From an uncultured Granulosicoccaceae bacterium (GTDB lineage: Bacteria; Pseudomonadota; Gammaproteobacteria; Granulosicoccales; Granulosicoccaceae), in the NCBI GenBank assembly GCA_937951345.1, contig CALFCF010000042.1:44164-108163 (forward strand): a stretch of 64,000 nt of DNA, read 5' to 3'. Both the position numbers and the translations under genes were made by a program. Each line of letters starts with the position of its first letter. Within the stretch, counting starts at the first letter, position 1. A model generated the notes under the pieces. That model did not search any database. It had not been told where the DNA came from and saw only the letters and a list, made by a program, of their open reading frames with translations. Below, in pieces: positions 37,289 through 45,710 of this stretch.

Positions 37289-37917
37289 TTACTAGTCCGT
37301 TTTAATGTAACTGCTAAGAATAAATATAACTGCTAAGAATATAACTGCTCAGAGTGTAACTGCTAAATTTTAACCAATTTAAATATAATGCTTTTTATAC
37401 AAGTAACGGAGTCACAAGCAAAATAACTGCAACTTCATAAAATGCCGGCGATTGATATAGGATCAGATCAATTTTCAAGTATGTGATTTTAGCCAAGGCG
37501 TCCGGCAGTTCGACAGTAACAACCCGACTCCTTCACAGCAGCCCAACGAATTGAACGCGGTCTGATTGAACCCGGCCTGATCGGTAGCACACATTACAGA
37601 CATCCGAACCAGGCCCTTCTCCATAGTTTAAGACCCGCAGAATATAGGTGAAGTTCCTTTCAGTCACTGTCACCCCACAAGCCCGCCATTTCAGGCAGTT
37701 TAAGCAATTCTTGTCGCAAAAAAACAGCGAATCACTCCACAGACTGCCACGATAACCACAGCCAGAATGACAACACCGAAAACCAGGGGCAAAAATGATA
37801 AAATTGCTATTGTGTTGCAAAGCGTCAGCGCGATACCCGATTTGAACTTTTTTTGAAAAACAGACCGCGACCGGTAACGTTTCCCAACCCGGTTTCCCAA
37901 TCCGGTTCCCGAACCTG
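37289..37917. other. 629-bp intergenic region between divergent genes
   Basis: It separates the tlpA-like gene (minus) from the Smr gene (plus). It contains four TAACTGCT repeats (listed separately) and an AT-rich stretch around 37370-37400. On the minus strand at 37700-37900 a 66-codon frame encodes one long hydrophobic segment (LSFLPLVFGVVILAVVIVAV) after a basic start and could be a small membrane protein, but it lacks support from a ribosome-binding site or homology. Otherwise nothing is seen. Confidence 0.4.
37308..37364. repeat. Four direct repeats of TAACTGCT
   Basis: TAACTGCT occurs at 37308, 37327, 37342 and 37357; the unit is TAACTGCTAAGAATA with 15-bp spacing between the last three. 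It lies 20-75 bp before the tlpA-like start codon, where direct repeats could bind a regulator. Simple slippage is the alternative. Confidence 0.55.
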
Positions 37918-38502
37918 ATGGCCAAAAAAAAGCCCGGAAAATCTGTCGACCCAGAAAATCAGGCGAACGCGGCTGATGAGTGGGCGCTGTTTCGCGATGC
38001 TGTCGGGGATGTCAAACCAGTCAATACCAAAAACCGCCGGGCACCGGACGCACCCAAACCCGCACCCAAGGTTAATGCCCAGGCGCACGACGACCGCGAC
38101 GTCATGGCACATTTGCTCGACGACTTCCCTGACCATGAGCTACTTGAAACAGGCGATCACCTGGCCTGGACAGCACCCGGATTACAGCGCTCCGAACTAC
38201 GCAAGCTGAAATCCGGTAAACATGCGATACAGGCGGAACTGGATCTGCATGGCTTGACGCGTGAACAGGCAAAAAGTGAAGTGGCCACTTTTATCGAAAA
38301 ATCGCGCATGCGAGGGATACGTTGTGTCCGTATTATTCACGGTCGCGGCAGAAAGCGAGCTGATAGAACACCGGTACTGAAAAAAGCCATCGATAGCTGG
38401 TTGCGTCATCATAAACAGGTGCTGGCGTATTGTTCAGCACGTGAAAATGATGGCGGAACAGGCGCAGTCTACGTGTTGCTTCGACGCTGGCAGCAAAACT
38501 AG
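37918..38502 (+). CDS. Smr-domain protein
   Basis: The 194-residue protein has a basic, charged N terminus followed by a C-terminal Smr (small MutS-related) domain: LDLHGLTREQAKSEV, VRIIHGRGRK and GGTGAVYVLLR. The LDLHG and HGRG motifs are those of the family, whose members are DNA- or RNA-nicking endonucleases. It resembles the stand-alone proteins such as SmrA/SmrB (YdaL, YfcN) of E. coli. The exact target is not known. It ends 37 bp before the DauA-like gene on the same strand. Confidence 0.85.
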   Translation: MAKKKPGKSVDPENQANAADEWALFRDAVGDVKPVNTKNRRAPDAPKPAPKVNAQAHDDRDVMAHLLDDFPDHELLETGDHLAWTAPGLQRSELRKLKSGKHAIQAELDLHGLTREQAKSEVATFIEKSRMRGIRCVRIIHGRGRKRADRTPVLKKAIDSWLRHHKQVLAYCSARENDGGTGAVYVLLRRWQQN

Positions 38503-38539
38503 AACTAACGACACCGTTAATAATTATTGCGATGCAATC

Positions 38540-39658
38540 ATGACTGCGACGACGACGGATTTTGTTGTTATAGGTGGCGGTATTGCAGGCATTAGTGTCG
38601 CTGCACTACTATCTGAGCATGCATCAGTTACTGTGCTCGAAGCTGAATCCCACACCGGCTATCACTCCACCGGTCGATCAGCAGCGCAGTATATCCGTAA
38701 CTATGGCAACGCCACGTTGCGCCAGCTTAACGATCTCGCCTATCCCACACTGAGCGGGGAACTCACCGGTGAGTCTGTATTGAGCGCGCGTGGTCAGTTG
38801 CTTTTGGTACTTCACAACGAGTGCGACGCGACCATCAACTCTTATCTTGCCGGTGCCAGCGGCGTTGAGAAAATATCTGCAACGCAGGCCTGTGATATTG
38901 TCCCAGTGATAAAACCTGCAACGTTTGATTTTGCATTTTATGAGAGTGATGCAGCTGATATCGACGTTGATCAATTGCTGCAGGGATATACCCGAGAGCT
39001 TAAACAAAACAATGGTTCGTTGGTGACCCATTCACGTGTCGATACCCTGGCGCGTGACGGCGATGGCTGGCGCGTGTACTGTGGCGATAATATCTATTCG
39101 TGTGCAAACGTGATCAACGCAGCTGGCGCCTGGGCGGATGCCGTAGCTGGGATGGCAGGCGTATCACCTGTTGGATTAACGCCAATGCGTCGCTCGGCGC
39201 AAATATTTGATATTGAAGATCAATCAGGAACATTCGATCGATGGCCACTGTTTGGCACTCTTGCTGAAACCTGGTACGCGTTACCCACCGCAGGGCGTTT
39301 GATGCTATCACCAGCGGATGAGGACCCTGTCGAGCCACGTGACGCATGGCCTGAAGATGAAATTCTGGCAGGTGCGTTGGATCGCTTTGAACAAATGGTT
39401 GATCTGAACCCCGGACGACCTGTACACAGCTGGGCGGGTTTGCGCACCTTTGCACCGGACAGGTCACCTGTCGTAGGCCTTGATCCGACAGCCAACGGAT
39501 TTTACTGGCTGGCTGGCCAGGGTGGGTACGGTATTCAGACAGCACCGGCAACAGCGATGCTGCTGGCTACGCAATGCCTTGACCAGCAGCTACAGCACAA
39601 CGATGCAGAATCCAGTGATCGACTATCAGCTGCGTTGTCACCGGCACGATTCAGGTAG
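38540..39658 (+). CDS. dauA: FAD-dependent D-amino-acid dehydrogenase, DauA (D-arginine dehydrogenase)-like
   Basis: The 372-residue protein follows Pseudomonas aeruginosa DauA along its length: the FAD motif VVIGGGIAGIS, GYHSTGRSAAQY (substrate loop His and Tyr), the central SIVPV-like DIVPVIKPATF, INAAGAWADAVAGMAGV, MRRSAQIF (carboxylate-binding Arg), AGLRTFAPD and GQGGYGIQT. DauA oxidises D-arginine and other D-amino acids to the 2-oxo acid. The start is the ATG at 38540, directly before the FAD strand; the frame extends back into the Smr gene without reason. No DauB or regulator gene is adjacent, so substrate preference is inferred from similarity. Confidence 0.85.
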   Translation: MTATTTDFVVIGGGIAGISVAALLSEHASVTVLEAESHTGYHSTGRSAAQYIRNYGNATLRQLNDLAYPTLSGELTGESVLSARGQLLLVLHNECDATINSYLAGASGVEKISATQACDIVPVIKPATFDFAFYESDAADIDVDQLLQGYTRELKQNNGSLVTHSRVDTLARDGDGWRVYCGDNIYSCANVINAAGAWADAVAGMAGVSPVGLTPMRRSAQIFDIEDQSGTFDRWPLFGTLAETWYALPTAGRLMLSPADEDPVEPRDAWPEDEILAGALDRFEQMVDLNPGRPVHSWAGLRTFAPDRSPVVGLDPTANGFYWLAGQGGYGIQTAPATAMLLATQCLDQQLQHNDAESSDRLSAALSPARFR

Positions 39659-39892
39659 GTTAGTCAGACAATAATTGCATTGCTGACCCGATATCGGAAG
39701 GTTTAATTCAAATTTCGTACGACGACAGGTGTATGTCGGCAACATCGATTGAAGCTGGTGCGACATTCAGTCTTATTAAGTGCGATGCGCCCGATGTAGA
39801 AAAATTTGAATTAACTGACAACGGGCAACGAGTTACGGCCATTGATCCGGTACCTTGTGTGACAGTTAATGCGGATAAACATAAAGAAGGCG

Positions 39893-40642
39893 ATGGAAAC
39901 GTTCCCCTACCTCAGAAAAGTTATTTTAAAAAGAGACACGATAGAAAAATTCGACAACTACCCGTTTTCTATACCCGCACTAAAAACGCTCGATTCTCTC
40001 GCATTCCCCTCTGCAGTTACATTCCTCGTTGGTGAAAACGGCAGTGGCAAATCGACACTCATCGAGTCAATCGCTGTTGCTCTTGGTTTCAACCCGGAAG
40101 GTGGCACCAAGAACTTCAACTTCGGTACGCACGATTCACATTCTGAGCTTTATAAACACCTGGGTTTGGTAAAATCATTTTCGAAACCAAGGGATGGTTT
40201 TTTTCTGCGCGCTGAAAGCTACTTTAATGTAGCGACCCATATTGAAGCGCTGGACAGTGAATTCAGCCCCAGTCCGTTGGTGATTGACTCGTATGGCGGT
40301 AAGTCTTTGCACGAGCAATCGCACGGAGAGTCTTTTTTATCCCTGATGATCAACAGATTTGGTGGCAAAGGGTTGTACATTTTAGATGAACCGGAGGCCG
40401 CTCTATCCCCGTCAAGACAATTATCCGTGTTGACCCGGATGAAGCAGCTGGTCGACGATTCATCCCAGTTTATAATTGCGACTCACTCACCCATTCTGCT
40501 AGCTTACCCTGAAGCTACTATTTATCAGATAGACGCTAGCGGCGTTAATGCAGTGCGTTACGAGGATACGGAGCACTACGAAATCACCAGAAACTTTCTG
40601 GCCAATCCGCAGAGAATGCTGAACGAACTTTTCGCAGACTAG
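39893..40642 (+). CDS. Small AAA ATPase (COG3910-like predicted ATPase)
   Basis: The 249-residue protein has an ABC/Rad50-type ATPase core: Walker A VGENGSGKSTLIE, a Q-loop region, a signature-like SHGESFLSLM, Walker B GLYILDEPEAALS and the H-loop IIATHSPIL. There is no coiled coil or membrane part. Such stand-alone ATPases are common near accessory genes; some act in defence, but no partner nuclease is adjacent here. I use the ATG at 39893, behind an AAGG; an ATG at 39869 is possible. The YjbR gene downstream is broken. Confidence 0.8.
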   Translation: METFPYLRKVILKRDTIEKFDNYPFSIPALKTLDSLAFPSAVTFLVGENGSGKSTLIESIAVALGFNPEGGTKNFNFGTHDSHSELYKHLGLVKSFSKPRDGFFLRAESYFNVATHIEALDSEFSPSPLVIDSYGGKSLHEQSHGESFLSLMINRFGGKGLYILDEPEAALSPSRQLSVLTRMKQLVDDSSQFIIATHSPILLAYPEATIYQIDASGVNAVRYEDTEHYEITRNFLANPQRMLNELFAD

Positions 40643-40742
40643 CAAACTGCAACACTCGCATGGAACTGGAATACGACCACATCAACGTCAGCACGAAAGT
40701 CAGCAAAGACGTCAGCACAAACCTCAAACAGGTGGTACGCAC

Positions 40743-41102
40743 ATGACTTACGACGAGTTCAACAAATATTGCGCAGCACTGAAAGCGACAACCTATGTTA
40801 AGCAATGGGGTGATTCGCATGTCTGGAAGGTGGGCGGAAAAGTGTTCGCCATCGGTGGTTAGGAAAAAACAGACGAACCGGCATTCACCTTTAAAACATC
40901 TGAAGCTGATTTTTTTCTGATGCAGGAAGAACCCGGTTTCAGACCGGCACCTTATATGGCAAACAGAGGATTGAAATGGTTACAGGTGTATGCTCCGTCT
41001 GAATTGCAGACGGCTGAACTAAAAGACCTGATCACGCAATCACACCGGATCGTTGCCGCAGGCTTATCGAGGAAAAAGCAGAAGGAACTGGAGTTGCTGT
41101 GA
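40743..41102 (+). pseudogene. MmcQ/YjbR-family gene interrupted by an amber stop
   Basis: Translation from the ATG at 40743 gives MTYDEFNKYCAALK and KVGGKVFAIGG, the start of a YjbR (MmcQ-like DNA-binding) protein. Codon 40 is TAG (40860-40862), where family members have tryptophan (TGG). The same frame then continues without shift: KTDEPAFTFKTSE, then RPAPYMANRGLKW, to a TGA at 41102, for 119 codons in all. A single G-to-A change explains it. The downstream half has no decay, so this is either a very recent mutation, a sequencing error, or rarely, a readthrough stop. Confidence 0.85.
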
Positions 41103-41110
41103 ACTGAACC

Positions 41111-41166
41111 CATCACTCCGGTCTAGAAATGATTCCCTTCGCGGGAATCACAGACGGTGAGTGATG
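41111..41166. repeat. 56-bp imperfect palindrome (REP-like hairpin)
   Basis: CATCACTC at 41111 pairs with GAGTGATG ending at 41166, and inside it GATTCCC pairs with GGGAATC around TTCGC, with GTCT/AGAC in between. The central ATTCCC-TTCGC-GGGAAT resembles dispersed extragenic palindromes known in many proteobacteria. It follows the broken YjbR gene by 8 bp and may act as its terminator. Confidence 0.6.
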
Positions 41167-41368
41167 CGGGTTGTAACTACAAGTGAGGTGACTAGCCTGC
41201 TCTATTCACGAAGGCGAAAACAGTGACACTGAAAACTAAGCAGTTTCCAGTTAGAAAAGCAGTTTTAGCGTCGCTGTGGGTGTTCGCACACTGTTTTCTT
41301 TTCGCCACCAGTGCCCGTCTGCCGTCGCAGCTCACTCGATTCAGCTCAACCCGTCGCTAGCGAGGCTA

Positions 41369-42352
41369 CTAGTGTAATAACTCTGATTCTGACCGAGTGA
41401 CTTGCGACAGCGCATCAATGGTGGCTTCGTTAACACTTAATTCTTCGTCATCGTCAGATTCTTCAGACAACAATTCTTCAAGTTGCTGTTCTTCCTCCAG
41501 CGGCAATTCAACGTCAACCGTTGTCACACCAGTTAGCCCGGCTGTCAGATCATTAGCTTCCTGTGCTTCTACAGATACATCTGCACTTGAATCGGCGGAT
41601 TCTTGTGCGGCAACGCCGTTATCGCTTTCCTGATCGTTATCGCTTTCCTGATTTAACAGCTCATCGTCAGATTGCTCGGCTGACAGTTCTGTCAATTCTT
41701 CAGATTCTGTGGATTCAGGCGTTTCCTCTGCGTTTTCCTGCGAAGGTTGGTCCGCGTCTTCCTCTGCGCCTTCGCCTGCTTCGAGCATGTCGACTTCCTT
41801 GGCAAGATCCGGTGCAATTTCTTCGAGCGATTTAATCTCTGCCAACGTTGGCAGGTCGCCGATCTTGCGTAGATTAAAATAATCCAGAAATTCGCGTGTT
41901 GTTGCCAGAAGTTCGGGTCTGCCCGGCACATCGCGATGACCAACAACTTTGACCCAGTTACGCTCGATAAGCGTTTTTATGATGTAGGAATTAACCGCTA
42001 CCCCGCGAACGTCTTCTATCTCGCCACGGGTTATCGGTTGCCTGTAAGCAACCAAAACCAGAGTTTCGAGCAAAGCGCGCGAATAGCGTGGCGCTTTTTC
42101 CTGAAATAAATTCGCTATCCAGGGACTCATCTCCTGGCGCGATTGCATACGCCAGCCACTGGCCACTTCAAGTAACTCGATGCCACGATCTTCATACTGT
42201 TCGCTCAGTGCTGCAAGCGCCTCGCGGATATCATCGCGTGAAGGAGCCGGATTGTCCTCAGCAAACAGCGCTTCCAGTTGTTCCACGGACATGGGTCTGG
42301 CTGCCACCAGTAGCGCGGCTTCGATTATCTTTTGCAGTTGATCAGCTTGCAT
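41369..42352 (-). CDS. scpB: Segregation and condensation protein B with long acidic tail
   Basis: ScpB joins ScpA and Smc in the bacterial condensin that organises and segregates chromosomes. Residues 1-185 hold the tandem winged-helix domains (ALLVAARPMSVEQLEALF, ALLETLVLVAYRQPITRGEI, DVRGVAVNSYIIKTLIERNW). The remaining roughly 140 residues are Glu, Asp, Ser and Gln-rich with no fold expected, including an 18-bp direct repeat (41619-41652) encoding ESDNDQ-type units. ScpB is usually 180-200 residues. scpA lies 26 bp upstream in the same operon. Confidence 0.92.
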   Translation of the reverse strand: MQADQLQKIIEAALLVAARPMSVEQLEALFAEDNPAPSRDDIREALAALSEQYEDRGIELLEVASGWRMQSRQEMSPWIANLFQEKAPRYSRALLETLVLVAYRQPITRGEIEDVRGVAVNSYIIKTLIERNWVKVVGHRDVPGRPELLATTREFLDYFNLRKIGDLPTLAEIKSLEEIAPDLAKEVDMLEAGEGAEEDADQPSQENAEETPESTESEELTELSAEQSDDELLNQESDNDQESDNGVAAQESADSSADVSVEAQEANDLTAGLTGVTTVDVELPLEEEQQLEELLSEESDDDEELSVNEATIDALSQVTRSESELLH

Positions 42353-42378
42353 AATCAGCTCGTTTCAGAGGACTTTTA

Positions 42379-43308
42379 TCAGGGTAATGATGTACCGGTA
42401 TCGTCGTGCGGGACAGAGACATCGGTTTCACTGTCATTTTCGAGCACGCCGGCCCGGGGTTTCAGATAGATCGGTGCGTACGGTGCCGACTGCACGATAT
42501 CAATGCTGGATTCTTTACATAATTCAAGTATTGCCAGAAACGTCACAACAATACCCTGCCGCCCTTCCTCAGGTGAAAAGCAGGTGGAGAACTCACAAAA
42601 TTCACCAATGCGAATGACCGACAAAATTTGCGTCATCCGTTCACGCACAGACAGCGTCTCTCGCGAAATATTGTGGCTCTGCATTGCGTGGTTACGCATG
42701 GCGACATCTTTGAACGCCATCAGCAGTTCGCGCAGCGTGACATCAGGTAATGGCAAATCACGCTCGATAGTCGGTGCCTTTGCCTGCAGCACATGGTTGT
42801 CGCGTTCAAGTCTTGGCAGGTCAGACAAATCTTCGCTGGCCTGCTTATAGCGTTCGTATTCCTGCAGTCGTCGGATAAGCTCGGCGCGCGGATCATCCTC
42901 GTCGTCCTCGCCGACTTCCACGCGAGGCAGCAACATGCGTGACTTTATTTCAGCCAGCATCGCCGCCATTACCAGGTACTCAGCTGCCAGTTCCAGCCGC
43001 AGGGTTTCCATCAGGCGGATGTACTCCATGTACTGCCCCGTTATTTTTGCAACCGGAATGTTCAGGATATCCAGATTCTGGCGTTTGATCAGGTAGAGCA
43101 GCAGATCAAGTGGTCCTTCAAAGGTGTCGAGGATGACTTCCAGCGCATCCGGGGGGATGTAGAGATCCTGCGGCAGCTCCATCACCGGCTCACCGCGGAC
43201 ACGCGCACGAACCACGGCGTCAGGGTTTGCGGCCAACGCAGCATCTGTACTGGCGCCGATGGTAGCGTCAGAGGATGAAGCCGGGGCTGATTGACCTGGA
43301 CTGGACAT
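42379..43308 (-). CDS. scpA: Segregation and condensation protein A
   Basis: ScpA is the kleisin that bridges the Smc heads. The 309-residue protein has the N-terminal DTFEGPLDLLLYLIKRQNLDI motif, the LAAEYLVMAAMLAEIKSRMLLP helix and the C-terminal winged helix (VVTFLAILELCKE). The first 45 residues are a Ser/Ala-rich extension that may be disordered. It is followed by scpB and preceded by yciO on the same strand. Confidence 0.93.
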   Translation of the reverse strand: MSSPGQSAPASSSDATIGASTDAALAANPDAVVRARVRGEPVMELPQDLYIPPDALEVILDTFEGPLDLLLYLIKRQNLDILNIPVAKITGQYMEYIRLMETLRLELAAEYLVMAAMLAEIKSRMLLPRVEVGEDDEDDPRAELIRRLQEYERYKQASEDLSDLPRLERDNHVLQAKAPTIERDLPLPDVTLRELLMAFKDVAMRNHAMQSHNISRETLSVRERMTQILSVIRIGEFCEFSTCFSPEEGRQGIVVTFLAILELCKESSIDIVQSAPYAPIYLKPRAGVLENDSETDVSVPHDDTGTSLP

Positions 43309-43391
43309 AATTTCGGTGCTGAAGCAGACCCTTGGATTATACCGTTAGAATGTAATAAATCCGATCGATTTAATTGATTTATAAGGAAATT

Positions 43392-44009
43392 TCAAAAAGA
43401 AATTTCACCTTTTCCGTGTCGCATCACAGACACATCACCGTCGCTTTCGAGCTGCAACACCGTAGTCGGCTCAAAACCGCAATGCCCGCCATCGACGATC
43501 AGATCGACCTGATGCTCAAGCGCATCCCGAATATCATAAGGATCCGTTTCGGGAAGCTCTGCGGGCGGTAGAATCAGCGTGCTACTCATCATCGGCTGAC
43601 CTAACTCCTGTAACAAACCGGCACAGATACGATTGTCCGGCACCCGTATTCCAATCGTGCTGCGTTTCGGATTCTGCAACCGTCTTGGAACTTCGCGTGT
43701 CGCCTTTAAAATAAACGTGTAGGGTCCGGGTGTCAGTGATTTCAGTAGTCGGTAACCCGCGTTATCCAACCGTGCATAAACAGCGATATCTGATAAATCA
43801 CGACAAACAATCGTGAAGTTATGCCGCGTATCCGTGCGGCGAATTCGGGCTATCCTTAACATCGCTTGCTTGTTACCAATATGACATCCGAGTGCGTAAC
43901 ACGAGTCGGTCGGATAAACGATCACCCCGCCCTCTTCGACAATATCCACAGCCCGTCGCAATAGCCGCTGTTGTGGATTATCCGGATGAATTTGAAAAAA
44001 CTGGCTCAT
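43392..44009 (-). CDS. yciO: YciO (YrdC/Sua5-related) protein
   Basis: The 205-residue protein matches E. coli YciO nearly throughout: MSQFFQIHPDNPQQRLL, VYPTDSCYALGC, RHNFTIVCRDLS, TPGPYTFILKAT and GIRVPDN. It has the fold of TsaC/Sua5, which make threonylcarbamoyl-AMP for the tRNA t6A modification; YciO itself is a weak or specialised relative. The order yciO-scpA-scpB is common in gammaproteobacteria. It is cytosolic. Confidence 0.92.
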   Translation of the reverse strand: MSQFFQIHPDNPQQRLLRRAVDIVEEGGVIVYPTDSCYALGCHIGNKQAMLRIARIRRTDTRHNFTIVCRDLSDIAVYARLDNAGYRLLKSLTPGPYTFILKATREVPRRLQNPKRSTIGIRVPDNRICAGLLQELGQPMMSSTLILPPAELPETDPYDIRDALEHQVDLIVDGGHCGFEPTTVLQLESDGDVSVMRHGKGEISF

Positions 44010-44241
44010 TTACTCGGCCCCCGACGAAACTGATCGCCTATGGGGTGTGTCTAACCCTGAGTATAGTTGCAATACTGGCATTGTTCGGCGGAAATTTGGC
44101 ACAGCAGCGCTCAAGTGCCAACGTTCACGCAAATAAAACGAAGAAAGACTATCAACGCAGACGCGATTGGACTGGCACCGTGCAGGAGCGTCGCGCAAAC
44201 CTGTTACCAGCATCACCTACATTACCAACAGGAAGGATTCA

Positions 44242-44541
44242 ATGTATTACGCTATCGTGGCTACTGACGTGGAAAACAGCCTCACACGTCGCCTTGAAGC
44301 CCGCCCCGCGCATGTGGAGCGGCTTCAGCAACTGACCAGCGAAGGCCGACTGCTTACCGCAGGACCGCTTCCGGCTATAGATGCTGAAGATCCCGGCAAT
44401 GCCGGGTTCACCGGCAGCATAATTATTGCAGAGTTCAGTTCATTACAGGCAGCTCGCGAGTGGGCTGATAAGGATCCCTACATCGAAGCCGGCGTGTATG
44501 CGGATGTCAGCGTCAAGCCGTTTCGAAGGGTACTGCCCTGA
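44242..44541 (+). CDS. yciI: YciI-family protein
   Basis: The 99-residue protein begins [10 protein letters not shown] and shows the YciI pattern: [40 protein letters not shown] and [24 protein letters not shown] lies before the ATG at 44242. YciI proteins are small ferredoxin-like dimers related to muconolactone isomerase, some with hydrolase activity; the cellular role is unknown. The divergent yciO and the yciI/parvulin neighbourhood resemble the E. coli yci region, but the septation gene yciB is not present in the gap. Confidence 0.9.
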   Translation: MYYAIVATDVENSLTRRLEARPAHVERLQQLTSEGRLLTAGPLPAIDAEDPGNAGFTGSIIIAEFSSLQAAREWADKDPYIEAGVYADVSVKPFRRVLP

Positions 44542-44606
44542 TCAGTCAGATCACATGAGGTTGCCCGTTGTCACCACAACTTTTTTGTCCTTCAATGGAA
44601 AAGAAC

Positions 44607-45449
44607 ATGTCAATGACTCGCACTGGAAAAACACCCATGATCAGCACACGATCCATCCCAAAAAATTATCTGTCGCGTGCGTTGTTTATTTGTGCATCAC
44701 TGCTACCAGGTACGTCGGTTATCGCTCAGGATGTCGGCAACAACGGGGTTGTGGCAACGGTCAACGGCGAAGCAATCTATCAAAGCACTGTTGACAGTGT
44801 CAGCCAGCAGCTGCAAGGCAACCAGCAATCTGTTGACGAGACGGCGATCGTGGACGAACTGATCAACCTGAAACTGCTCAGCCAGCAGGCCGTTGAAACC
44901 GGTTTAGATGAACGTGAAGATGTTCGTAGTGTGCTGGAGTTGCAGCGCCTACAGATACTGTCGAATATGTATCTGCGAGAGATTTCCACATCCATGCAAG
45001 CGACCGACGAAGAGCTCCAGGCTGAATACGATAAACAATCAGTAGGGCTGTCAAAATCAGAATATCTGGTCAGTCAGATCATGTTGGAAAACGAAGCCGA
45101 TGCCAAAGCAGTTATTGATGACTTAGCGGCGGGTGAAACATTTGCGAAACTGGCTACCGAACGTTCAACCGATGCCGGCGGCAGTCAGGGTGGTGATATT
45201 GGCTGGGTACACAGTGATGCGTTGCCTGCCCAAATGTCCGATGCATTAGCAACCATGGAAATTGATTCTTACAGCGACGCGCCGGTCCAATCAGAATATG
45301 GCTGGCATGTATTACATCTGCGTGAAAAGCGTGGTTCTACACCGCCGGCATTTGAAAGCGTCAAACAACAATTGCAGGGTGCAATCCTGGCAGACCGGAT
45401 ACAAGCGCAACTTGATGAATTACGTGCTGATGCCGACATAGAACGTTAA
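44607..45449 (+). CDS. Periplasmic parvulin-type peptidyl-prolyl isomerase
   Basis: A signal peptide (LSRALFICASLLPGTSVIAQ) is followed by a SurA-like N-terminal helical part (VATVNGEAIYQSTVDSV, ETAIVDELINLKLLSQQAV) and a PpiC domain (EYLVSQIMLENEADAKAV, GGSQGGDIGWVHSD, SEYGWHVLHLRE). It helps fold proline-containing envelope proteins. Several ATGs are possible (44595, 44607, 44613, 44637); 44607 has GGAAAAG before it, while 44637 would give the most typical signal length. The TAA stop lies inside the left end of the MITE-like element. Confidence 0.88.
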   Translation: MSMTRTGKTPMISTRSIPKNYLSRALFICASLLPGTSVIAQDVGNNGVVATVNGEAIYQSTVDSVSQQLQGNQQSVDETAIVDELINLKLLSQQAVETGLDEREDVRSVLELQRLQILSNMYLREISTSMQATDEELQAEYDKQSVGLSKSEYLVSQIMLENEADAKAVIDDLAAGETFAKLATERSTDAGGSQGGDIGWVHSDALPAQMSDALATMEIDSYSDAPVQSEYGWHVLHLREKRGSTPPAFESVKQQLQGAILADRIQAQLDELRADADIER

Positions 45450-45594
45450 GGAACCTCCGATTTATTGCCTGCGTTGCCAGGGCTGCGTTGAAATTCGGCT
45501 CAAAATGCTCATGTATTCGCATATACACTGCGCTTTTTCGCCAAATTTCGCCTTGCCCTGCCTGCCTCGCCTAATAAATCAGAGGTTCCCTAAG
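45446..45594. mobile_element. MITE-like inverted-repeat element, about 149 bp
   Basis: The ends are near-perfect inverted repeats: GTTAAGGAACCTC on the left (45446) and GAGGTTCCCTAAG on the right (ending 45594), continuing inward as GATTTATT and AATAAATC. The centre contains CGCATATACACTGCGCTTTTTCGCC-type sequence with a smaller dyad (TGTAT/ATACA) and repeated TTGCC/GGCAA blocks, so the whole can fold into one long hairpin. It has no coding capacity. Similar GGAACCTC(T)GATTTATT elements are familiar from intergenic regions of many gammaproteobacteria. No second copy was found in this window. Confidence 0.65.
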
Positions 45595-45710
45595 TTTAAA
45601 CATCACTTTTGACGGCATCGTTACTAGCAACATCATTAAAACAATATCACTATATATTAACGTTTAAGCAAGTTTCAGGTTATAGCGAATTTCATGTTGT
45701 CACTCATGTT

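Noticed and set aside
39733..40035. 100-codon plus-strand frame before and over the AAA ATPase start
   Set aside because: It overlaps the ATPase in another frame and turns basic and non-protein-like there. The first 50 codons look mildly protein-like, but no family or ribosome-binding site supports them.
41223..41360. GTG-started 45-codon frame with a hydrophobic stretch before scpB
   Set aside because: It is short, with a rare start and no recognisable family. It could be a small exported peptide but evidence is too thin.
43973..44335. Plus-strand frame with a hydrophobic segment between yciO and yciI
   Set aside because: It overlaps both flanking genes, and no ATG or ribosome-binding site fits the hydrophobic part.
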